Shown here: in pieces, positions 37,060 through 46,673 of the stretch
Position numbering within the stretch: the stretch's first letter is position 1
Layout of the letters: each line of letters starts with the position of its first letter
NCBI GenBank assembly: GCA_030549775.1
Contig: CM060174.1
Location: 28,152,117 to 28,216,116 of the forward strand
DNA from: Tamarix chinensis
Taxonomy: Eukaryota; Streptophyta; Magnoliopsida; Caryophyllales; Tamaricaceae
Reading direction: 5' to 3'
Length of the DNA stretch: 64,000 nt
Notes under the pieces: generated by a model
The model's database searches: none
What the model was told of the DNA's origin: nothing
Seen by the model: the letters and a program-made list of their open reading frames with translations, nothing else
Made by a program: the position numbers and the translations under genes

Positions 37060-37430
37060 ACCCCAAAATGATACTAAATTCAACCCATACAAAACCATAA
37101 CTTAGATTATCCCATACAACCTCATAAAATATGCTATGCAAAACCCAAAGTCCATCTATATGAAGCCAAGGATTCTCCCATGCATGACCATAGATCTTTC
37201 CATGCACAACAATAGATTAGAATCTCCCATTTTATACCATAAATTAGATTATCCCATACAAAATCGTAAATTAGATTCTCCCATATAACACCATAAATTA
37301 GATTCTCCCATACAAAACCATAAATTATATTCTCCCATACAACATCATAAATTAGATTCTTCCACATAACACTATAAATTAGACTCTCCCATACAAACCA
37401 TAAATTATATTCTCACACGAAACCCTAAAT
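37060..37430. repeat. Minisatellite, unit about 29-30 bp
   Basis: About ten units of the type TCTCCCATACAAAACCATAA plus ATTAGAT follow one another with small length changes. On the minus strand this gives an open frame with a repeated WENLIYG peptide, which is an effect of the period and not evidence of a gene. A looser version of the same repeat covers 7,080-7,400 in the LTR at 5,090. Confidence 0.8.
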
Positions 37431-38118
37431 TTCCCATTTTATTCTTCCACTCATGAATAATTAAAATACTTAGGTCAACTCACATCCCTTGGTCAACTTC
37501 TTCCTTATCCTCCTTTTTCATCCTTTCTCCCACACAAACCACATCAACACCCTCACATGCATGTCTTATAGGGTCACAACACATATCATCATACATACAA
37601 TATTTCATCACATAACACATGCCATACAAAAACATACTTTAACTCCACATTATACCACATACGAAATAATTACAATAATAAACATAGGATGCATATCATA
37701 CAAAGCATATAATGCACATCAACACACAATAGGCCTTTGTAACCCTTACCTAAAACGACACCGGTCTTGGAGCACGCTCCTACACCTCCTTAGGGCTTTG
37801 ACAAAATAATAACATATTAATAAAAATAACATTAACAAATATCTAACTTTGCTAAAGATATAGAAATAATAGAAATATTATAAAAGTTGATAATATAGGG
37901 TTGAAGACTTTACTTTAATAATAATAATGGTACTAAAATAGTAATAGCAAAGATACTAAAAATAATATAAGTAATAATATAAATAAGAATAATAATGATA
38001 GTAACAACAACAATAATAAAAAGGATATTATTCAAAAACAAAGTGAAATAAGGGCTTTGGCCCCCTTTACCAAAATAATAGTAATAATAATATTAGTAAA
38101 ATAAATAACCAAATTTAG

Positions 38119-38135
38119 TAATAATAATAATGATG

Positions 38136-38180
<45 letters not shown>
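38119..38180. repeat. (AAT)n microsatellite
   Basis: A nearly pure AAT run with one GATGAT interruption, inside the LTR that ends at 40,065. A second pure AAT run is at 38,421-38,470. Confidence 0.95.
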
Positions 38181-38419
38181 GTAAAGTACTTTTAATAGTA
38201 ATAATGGAATAATAATAATAACAATTTTGAAATAGTAATAATATTAATAATAATTATAATAATAATAACATATCAATATTAATAATAGTAATAATGGAAA
38301 TAATAAGAGTAATAATGATGAAATCAAAATAAAAATTACAATAGGGCTTCAGCCCTCAACATAAATAATAATAAAAAACATTAATAATAATAATAACAAT
38401 AATACATATTAAAAATAGA

Positions 38420-38420
<1 letters not shown>

Positions 38421-38470
<50 letters not shown>
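38421..38470. repeat. (AAT)n microsatellite, second run
   Basis: About 16 pure AAT units within the same AAT-rich kilobase of the LTR. Confidence 0.95.
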
Positions 38471-38472
<2 letters not shown>

Positions 38473-39176
38473 TATTAATAATATTTATATTCAAATAAAT
38501 GAAATAAAATAAAATAAGGCTTGTAAAAATAGGAAAAAGGGTTGAGAGGGTTTAGGGTTCAACCTTAGGCTGGTGGGGATGGGTGGCACCGGTGGTGGTG
38601 CACGGTGGCGGCAGCGGTGGTCAGGAAAAGAGAAGAAAAGGGTAAAAGTTGAGGGCTGGGAAGAAAATAAGGAGAATGAAGATGGGAGTTGGGGTGTTTA
38701 GAGTTGCCCAGAAGGAGAGGGACAAAATAAGGGTGGCGGCGCAGCTAAAGGTGTCGGCGCACAGCGGTGGTAGTGGTGGCCGAATGGAGGAGAAGAAGAG
38801 AAAGAGAGGAGGAGAGGGAGAAAGAGGAAAATAGAGGTAGGGGAAGGTAGAGGGTGGTCTGTAGAATAATTTGGGAGGTGAAAGGAGTAGCGGAAGCGGT
38901 GTAAGACGTGGCTAAGGGCGGCGCAAAGGGTAGCGGAGGTGAAGAATGGGTTGATTGAGGAGCAAACTTCACACAGCTAGGGTGGCTTGCGCAGGAAGAA
39001 TCGAGGGATATAGGACATTTGGTTAGCTAGACAGTGGTGCAAGGAAGATTTTGGTAGGCGGAGTGGGTGGCGGTGTTGGCCGACAGCGGCAGGGCTGGCA
39101 TCTAAAGAGGTGGCGGTGAAAAAGGAAGGATTCCCAGGTTCAAAAAAAAAACTTGACTACAGGGTTGGTAAGGGGT

Positions 39177-39184
39177 ATTTATAG
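39177..39184 (-). promoter_or_regulatory. TATA box of the LTR ending at 40,065
   Basis: The minus strand reads CCCTATAAATACCCC, 881 bp from the LTR start at 40,065. Position and sequence agree with the rightward copy's box at 35,748. Confidence 0.5.
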
Positions 39185-40163
39185 GGACGGGGTTGACAGA
39201 TCAGTAGGGAAAAATAAGACGGAAAAGGCCGATCAAAGGGTCAAGATCGGCGACAGATTTCTCGGATAGGCGGCAGCGATGTTGCAGGTCATCGAGGTGT
39301 TAGGTGCGAAGGAGGAAGAAGATGGGGGCGGGGGGCTGGACCGAGCGGTCCAGAAGAAAAAGAAAGAAAGGAAAAAGGGGGGAAGAACTGGACGAGCATG
39401 ATGAGGTGGGGAAAATTAAATGAAACGTAGAGTTTTAGTGGAAAAGGGAATGAAGAGCGGCGTTTCGGGGCAGGCCGCACTGAAGGAGAACGAACGAAGG
39501 ATTTTGGGCTGCTGGAAGAAAAGGAAGAGAAAGAGGCTTGGGCCGGTGGCTGACATGCCCAATTCGGGGGGGGGGGGAAGAGAAAGAAAAAGAAAAGAAG
39601 AAGAAAGGCAAAAGGAAGAAAGAAAAGGATAAAAGGAAAAATAATGGGTTAGGTTAATTAAATTAATTGGGATATTTAAAAATAATAATATTTAAATAAA
39701 ATAATATTTAAATCCCTTTTAAGGCTAAATTAGGATTTTTAAAAGATTTTCCATAAATTCTATTTTAATTAGCAAAACACTCTAATTTGTTTTCCAATTA
39801 AATTATTTATAAAATTAATATTAATCTGGAACTATTTTATCCTTCTTATTTTAAATAAAATAATTTATTTAATTTATTTCCAAAATAAAATCCTTAATTT
39901 GCTAAAATACCTAAATTTTTCCTAATTAAAATACTTATAAATTCCTTCTTAATTTGCCCTAATTAATTTCCTTTTATTTTAATAAAAATAATTTGTTTAA
40001 TTAATTTTTCGAATAACACCTTATTTAACTATAATTTTAAAAATTAGAATTTTCGAGGCATTTCAATATCTTGTCATTGACTAATATAACTACCTAAACC
40101 TATTTTGGCTAGTAATAGCATGATTTACCATTTTATGGACTATCCTTGTTTTTACTAATAAAG

Positions 40164-40176
40164 CTACTACTACTAC

Positions 40177-40236
<60 letters not shown>
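40164..40236. repeat. (CTA)n then (TTA)n microsatellite
   Basis: About five CTA units are followed by about 19 TTA units. It belongs to the rightward LTR (34,820-41,727), just after the insertion point of the 36,564 element. Confidence 0.95.
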
Positions 40237-41727
40237 CCTTAATACTAGGTTATAATAGAGGTGAGTAGGAAATAATAAAAATATTAATAAGAGGGAAGTT
40301 AACCCTAGTATTTCCCCTCTTATAAGTAAGTCAAGTTCGACCCCTAAGGAGGTGTAGGAGCGTGCTTCAAGTCTAGTGTTGTTTTAGGTAAAGATGTAGT
40401 TAAGGCCTAATATGTATATTATGTGCTTTATTTGTTATGTGTGATGATATATTTGTATACCTTATGTGATTATGACTATTTACTTATAGCATAGCGCGAA
40501 GCTAAGGTAAATGTATGTGTTCTCTTTATGGCATGTGTAATATGATAATGTGTCTTGTGCTTTGTGGTGCTTATGTGATATGGCCCTTTAGGACATGCAT
40601 GCTAGGAGGCTTTAAAAGATATAGTGTAGGGATGAAAAGATGAAAGGGGTAAATTAAGTGAGTTGACTAGAGGGAAGTAAGAATGACCTTAGTGTCTCAT
40701 GACTTATGGGTGGACAAATAAAAGGATAATGCGAATAAAATAAGAGAGTGAAATGAATCTTACATGGAGAATCTAGGGTTTGCATGAGATGGATGGTCTT
40801 TGCATAGGGGTGATCTGTACATGGGAAAAGTTGACTTGAGGGTTAAGTAAGGTGAGGGAAGAGTTATTGGGGGTGATTGGATTCCATAGGTGGAAAATAG
40901 TACGTAGGTTAGTATAAGGGTGTATGGGAAACTTAGCTAGGGTTTGGGAGGAAAACTCTAAGTGGATGAAATTATGTAGAGAAGAAATAATGGAGAGGAT
41001 TGGAGTATGGGGTGAGAGTAGAAGGAATGTCACATAGAGGGTGAATGTGTGTCATATGGAAGAGGAAATGATAAGCAATAGTGATAGAAGGACATCATGT
41101 GAAAAAAGAGAGGTGATAGGGTTTAGGATGGCCAACTAGAGTTTCATGACCACATGTGCAAAATGGGAAGTAAAGTGGGATTCTTGGGGATGAATTGAGT
41201 GAGGTGATAAGTTAGGGGTAAAGAAAACATGGGATGTGTAAGATAGAAGAAAGTTGGGCCATATAGGCCAAATTAGGGTTTTCTAGGGAAAACCCTAGAG
41301 GGCGATAGTGGGTTGACCCAAAGATGGGGGAAAATGGGTCTCGACCCATGCACATAGGATTTAGGTATTCATGGTAAGTGAGGAAAAGGGGAAAATGACA
41401 TTTGGATGTACTAGGAGGTGTAGAATTCCCAAGATATGGGATGACCCTTTTAAGGAATCTAGGAGTAGATGGTTGTGTAAGCGAGTAGTCCAAAGGATAT
41501 GCATGTCTAGGGTGAAAGTATCAATTGAATAAGACACAGATAAGACATTAACCATTTAAAGTGGAAGATTATTGAGTTGGGCTCAGAACAATCCACCGGT
41601 ATAATAGTGGCTAGGTGTAGGGTGCCTTGGAGACTGATCTACAGGCGAATAATAGTGGTCAGAAGCGTTTTTCCTTGTATGTTTTTGATCTATCGGCTAT
41701 AATAGTAGGGGATCCCGAGCTTAATAA

Positions 41728-42645
41728 TGAAATGTCCCAAAAATATTTATTTTAAGAAATAGAATTAAATAAGGATTTATTAGGGAATTAATTTAATTAA
41801 TTATTTATTTAAAATGGGAAGGATTTATTTAGGGCAAATTAATAAGGAATTTATAAATATTTTTATAAGGGAAAATCTGGTATTTTTGTTAATTAAAAAT
41901 GAATTTAGGAAAAATCTTTAAAAAATCCTAAATTAGCCAAAAAGGAAATTTAATATTATTTTATTTAAATATTTTTATTTTAAATACCCAAAATATTCTA
42001 ATTAATTTATTTGACCCCAGCCTACTTAAATTTTCCTTTTCCTTTTTCTTTTCTTTCTTTTTTCTTATTCTCGCCGATTGGGTCTATTGCAGCCCAATCT
42101 TCCCTTTTTTCTTCCTCTCTTCTGCGGCCCATCGCCATTCTTTTCTTTCTTTTGTTTAGCAGCTGAAACGCTGTGTTTTGTGTCTTTTTTTCCTTGGAAT
42201 GTTGCGTGCCATTTAAAACCTTATAACCATTGCTGATCGGCCCAGTTCTTCTTCTTTTCCTTTTCTTTCTTTTTCCCCTAGCCACCCTATTCACCTCCTT
42301 CTTCCTCCTTCCTCCTCTGCCGTCGACCTACACCTTCGAAGCTCTAAAATGGCACTACCGGCCACGCTTGACTTGGCCGGCCTTTTTTCCTCTCTTTCTC
42401 TTCCCCTTGACTCACAGTTTAGCATGATCTAAACCTGTTTTCCTTTTCTCCCACTCGAAGTCTTCCTTTTACTTCGTGAAAGGTCGAACACAACCTAAAA
42501 TTGTGCTGGTCGATTAACGCTGCCGGCTACCACGGACACCTCAGCCTCCACTCTCATTCTCCACCCTTTCTTCTCAAACCTCAACTTTTCCCTTTTCCAA
42601 CCACTTTTCCGGCCACTGCCGCCGCCGCCGTGCACCATTGCCGGT
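41728..42645 (+). mobile_element. Second rightward family 2 LTR, truncated
   Basis: The terminus TGAAATGTCCC at 41,728 matches the reverse complement of GGGCATTTCA-type ends. The following AT-rich and then pyrimidine-rich sequence matches the reverse complement of 8,440-9,912. Similarity stops at about 42,643 (CCATTGCCGGTG), where the copia LTR resumes. Its left neighbour is the broken end of the first rightward LTR, so a deletion has probably removed everything between this copy and the copia sequence. Confidence 0.65.
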
Positions 42646-42921
42646 GCAAACTTAAGATGTCTAATTTACAGAAGAAAAAAGATAACACTTAATTTTGAGC
42701 TTTGTTGATCAAATTATGGTCTTTTTGTAAAGGTACACATTACTAAAAACTATTCGACAGATCAATTGGTTTTAAACCTATCGAATAGTTTATAAAGTAT
42801 TAGACTAGCTTTAAAATCAATCAATGTGAGCATTTCTGAGTTTTTTTGCCCGTTGTAATTTGACTGTTGGAGTAATTTTTACATCCAACGGGTAGTGCCA
42901 ATTTTTCTCATCTTTTAGAAC

Positions 42922-42930
42922 TATAAATAA
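42922..42930 (+). promoter_or_regulatory. TATA box of the copia LTR
   Basis: CTATAAATAAGAG follows the GCCCGTTG...CCAACGGG pair at the spacing common in SIRE-like LTRs. It sets the direction of the copia LTR as rightward. Confidence 0.5.
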
Positions 42931-45900
42931 GAGTTGTTAGACTTTAATAAACATCAATCAAGCTAGCACAATTATTATAAAATCATCATTTTAACATATT
43001 ACAAAGAATCAAAGAGAGTTTTGATTTTACACTTTCAAATCAAAATCAAACTTCTCTAGTACTTAGTTTGTTCTTTATATTTAACTAGTGTGCTCATACA
43101 TTTGTAATTATTATTTCTCTAGCTAGATAAAAATCTTCACTAGTGATTACTCACTTTCATATGCTATCTAGTGAAAATTTATATTATATTTATTCAAACT
43201 CATCATCTCAAATACAAATGAAGAGTGGTGTGTTATCTAGCATTTTTAAGAGAGGTTATTGAGATTGTAGTCTCATAAACTTAAAGAGGATAACTAGGAA
43301 AAGTGTAAGTCATATCCAAGAGGGTCATTGAGATTTTAGGCTCATAAACCAAGAGATGAGTGATCATCATTAAATACACACTATAAATAAAAAGTGATTT
43401 AAATATAAAAGGCAAAACCTTTTGGTAGTGGATGTAGATAAACTTTGTAGAATTTCTTGAACTACTATAAATCATGTGTTTATGGTTTGTCATCCTTCTA
43501 CTTATTTCTTACAAAATTTAAATTTCTCATTATTGTTACAAAATACTCTATTCATCACCCTAGAATATCCATACAATCTTTCAATGGAGATTCCATTTAA
43601 CCCATTCATGAGATTAATTTGTTTATGCCAATAATCTAGATAATATCATTTAGAAGTAGCATCATAGCATACTCACTTGAATTTACCCATTAAAGTATTC
43701 CTAAGGTATCTTAAGTAGCATACTATGAATTATATTCCCATTAATCCATCTAATGGATTAATTAATTGATAACAAAATATGTGTTCTCATACTTAAAGAA
43801 TCACAGTGTAGCATAAAATCAAGTCTCAAGTCATAACAATGTTAAGAAAAGCGAAAATAGCACTCTATGGTCAAACTAGTCGATCAATTTGGCTCCATTA
43901 ATTCTAGAGTTCTTTGTCGAATCTAGTTTGGTCAGATCAGTCTATTGTTCTAAGACTAGTTGATCGGTTCTAACATATAAGTTAATAGGTATAACTAGAT
44001 ATCATCAAGAATTTTTGACCTAGAACCATTCGTTTGGTTGAGTTGAATAGTTAACTTTTTGAAAGACCAGTCGATTGGTTAAGCACAACTAGTTGATGGG
44101 ATCAAACAAAGAACAACCCAATTGAAGGGTTAGCCTAACCAGTTGATTGTTTTAGGAAACAACCGATTGTTTTAAGAACCAGTCGATTAGTTTGGCTTGA
44201 CCAGTTGATTAGTTTACTCACAGACAACGCGCATTAGACCTTTACAACATGATTTAAGCTCAAATAATCCAAATACAACAAAACCATAACACAAACATTA
44301 CAAGAAACCAAGATCTAACATGCTTATGCACTAATCACGCTTCAATTACAAGGAATTGACATTATTTCTCATAATCAAGCCCTTTTCTCAAAATCACACA
44401 CATTTTTTAACATGCATTACTAAAATAGCAATAACATTATATAAGCATGTAAAGATCATAATTCTAGCAAGTATACTAGGTCACATGATTTTTCATATCA
44501 CATTGTAAAAGCGAGAATGAATTACTTGAAAGTTTAGAAAAATTTCCCACCAAGAAGGAAAAACCATTGTTTAAAAGATATCAACTTTTTAATATCTTAG
44601 AACAAGAGAGATTAAAACTCAAAAACCTCAAATAATTCTCATAAACTAAGAAATATGAATTCAGAAAGAAAAATAACTTATCACTTCCAAGAGAAAAATA
44701 AAGAAAAAATTAGCTAAAAAAACCTCTACTCTCTCCTAAAGCTAACCCTTTCATGCTTCAGAATAAAACAAGAGAGAACCAAAAAAAGGATTAGATGAAT
44801 GAATCAAAATAGAATGAAAAGTTTGAAGTGGAGAAGGATTAGTACAAGTGTTGAAAAATCAAGGTGTTTTAGTGGATTAAAGAAAATTAATAAAATGAGA
44901 TGATTAGGGTTACTTATAGCCAACAAATCGGTCAAGGAACAAGTGAGGATTTGCAAAAAATGAAAAACCCTAATTTTATCATTCAAATATAAATTAAATG
45001 GTGTGAATTTATCAAGAATATGTTAAATTCTATTTCAGAGCTTAAATGGTGATTATTGAAAAATGAAGGTTGAGATCTTCTAGAAAAAGACCAAACATGA
45101 GAAAGGAAATGGTTGGATTGATGTGGGAGGAAAATCTCCCAGTCGTGCAATGATAACCTAGGAAAGTCATCCAATTTTAGAATTGAATATAGGAGAGAGG
45201 AAAAAAATACCAAAGGAGTGAGGTCATTCCCTCCCTTTTCTAGCAAAATTAGACTCTTGAATTTTCTTGAGGTAAAACTAAACTAGTTAAATGATAAAAA
45301 AGGTTAAGGATTACTTAGAAACATATTAGACTGTGATTACTAAAGTTCCATTTTGATGAAAGCATTTTTCTTTTGAAATACGATTTCAAGGAACATTGAG
45401 CCCAACAAGCCAGTTGATTGGTTTGGTTATACCAGTTGACTTTTCTACATACTAGTTGATTGTTTTTTCCAAACTAATCTATCGGCTCTATTGAACCAAT
45501 ATCAAGCTAAAAGCAAAATACCAATCGATCGATTTATAGAACTAGTTGGCCAGTATGCCAAGAAAAGCCCATTTGATTCAAATTTTCCAAATCCTTTTTA
45601 AATCAAACAAAATATATTTCCAAATTAAGATTAAACATCACTAAAACTCCATTAAACACAAGAATTTTCATTTTATAAATTTCACAATCACAGGGTAGTA
45701 CAATAAGCATGCATGCCCTTTAAGAAGTCTGCAAAGATAAATAAAGTAAGATATATAACCTGACTGGGGCACAAAGGTACACAAGAAAAAATTTAAAACA
45801 AACTATGAGCTAAACTACATTTTTATTATAGCTATCCCTAAAGAGCCACCATCCTCGATCTTAAGATTTTTCACCTTTAAATATTAGTATTTTATTAAGG

Positions 45901-46673
45901 CAACTACGAGATTATATAATGCTTTAACATATCCAATTTCCATGCTTAAATATTTTTACTCATTCCTAATTATTCAAGACAACTGTAATCAAAGTTAACA
46001 CTAAGATCAACCTAATAATCTGCTAAAGCCATCTTATGTTCAATTTATCATAGTTAGGCACATTAGGTTGAAATTATCCAAATTGCCCCTAAGATCATCT
46101 TCCCATGTTATTGTTCATTTTAAATACTAATTCCATTTATTTTTATAATTTGATATGAAAAAGGCTAAAATACAATAATGAAATTATTTTAGCAAGCAAA
46201 TAAATTACCATAAATGAAAAATGACCATTTTGTCCTTACACATGATTTAGCACATAAAACCTTAACATCCGTATCTAATTCATCAAGAATAACATGTTTC
46301 CACCCTCAACAATAAACAATATATAGTAGGCATACTTAATAGATTAAATGTCATAGCACACTTTAAAATACTAAATTGCCTTTGAGGCATACAATGATAA
46401 TAATCATGCTAAAAATATGCATATGCATGCTCAACATATTATATTAGACATTTACATCATGCATAATTATTCCATGTCCTTAAACCTATTCAAGTATACT
46501 TTTGTACATATAACATTATGAAAATTTAACATGCTCCATTTTCATAATTTCATGCTAACAATATTAGAGAAATAAATACAACTTAATAATACATGATTAA
46601 AGCAACACTTACAACTCAACACATTGGAATCCTAACATGTTATCATGCGATATTTACATTTTAGTAAGGTAGA

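Larger units (their letters stand above)
36564..40065 (-). mobile_element. Family 2 LTR with leader stub, ATATC target duplication
   Basis: The insertion starts TGTAACATCCC and ends GAGGCATTTCA, flanked by perfect ATATC repeats at 36,559-36,563 and 40,066-40,070. It is 3,502 bp. A second terminus, TGTAACACCCC, lies at 37,042. Read on the minus strand, 40,065-37,042 is an LTR (TATAAATA at 39,184-39,177). It is followed after three bases by a TAGTATCAAAG word close to the initiator-Met primer-binding site, then about 390 bp of leader-like sequence, then an 85-bp stub of the other LTR end (36,650-36,564). The element is therefore an internally deleted retroelement rather than a plain solo LTR. 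Relative to the 5,090 copy, the LTR lacks about 1.9 kb near its end. Confidence 0.85.
34820..41727 (+). mobile_element. Family 2 LTR, rightward copy, split by a later LTR
   Basis: The LTR starts TGTAATATCCC at 34,820 inside the copia LTR. It runs in the opposite sense to most copies here: the AT-rich start, pyrimidine-rich region, TATAAATA at 35,748, AAT/ATC microsatellites, the inverted 'gtaggagcgtgcttcaag' block at 40,349 and the inverted GGTGG repeats at 41,586-41,715 mirror 5,090-9,912. The LTR at 36,564-40,065 was inserted into it. Its far end is lost: at 41,728 another LTR begins directly. The left flank is TAATA; no right duplication was found. Confidence 0.75.
34579..43583 (+). mobile_element. 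Solo Ty1/copia LTR (SIRE-like), ATGGA target duplication, interrupted
   Basis: The LTR starts TGTTGACC at 34,579, with the TTGATGATAAC phrase typical of SIRE/Maximus LTRs. It ends in TTTCA at 43,583, with perfect ATGGA repeats at 34,574-34,578 and 43,584-43,588. Gypsy-type LTRs occupy 34,820 to about 42,645. The remaining 241 + about 939 bp gives roughly 1.2 kb, in the expected size range. The right part has the paired words GCCCGTTG and CCAACGGG followed by CTATAAATAAGAG, also typical of this lineage. No copia coding sequence remains. Confidence 0.85.
33297..45702 (-). mobile_element. Family 1 LTR copy 2, ATAAG target duplication, interrupted
   Basis: The LTR starts TGTTACACCCC at 33,297 and ends GGGTAGTACA at 45,702. 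Perfect ATAAG repeats at 33,292-33,296 and 45,703-45,707 prove that these two ends, 12.4 kb apart, belong to one insertion. A copia LTR (34,579-43,583) with everything inside it interrupts the element. Removing it leaves 1,282 + 2,114 = 3,396 bp, the family length. Motif clusters (ACTAGTTGATCGGTTC and variants) lie at 43,866-44,215 and 45,408-45,555. Confidence 0.9.
24518..46673 (-). mobile_element. Outermost family 2 LTR remnant, split by two LTR insertions
   Basis: The left terminus TGCAACACCCCC at 24,518 opens a family 2 LTR. It is present in three pieces: 24,518-24,924, 32,606-33,291 and 45,708-46,673. Removing the family 1 LTRs at 24,930-32,600 and 33,297-45,702, with one copy of each target duplication, restores an order that parallels the LTR at 26,581. 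For example, CAGTACTAAGCATCCC at 32,614 follows like CAGTACCAAGCAACC at 26,987, and the 'ttagtattt' block at 45,884 parallels 27,880. The right end is cut off at 46,673 by the next LTR. This is the oldest layer of the nest. The strand follows related copies with readable TATA boxes. Confidence 0.65.

Noticed and set aside
37134..37367. A minus-strand frame with a regular WENLIYG-type peptide repeat
   Set aside because: The roughly 30-bp minisatellite period is a multiple of three and keeps a frame open by chance. There is no start context, and the copies vary in length.
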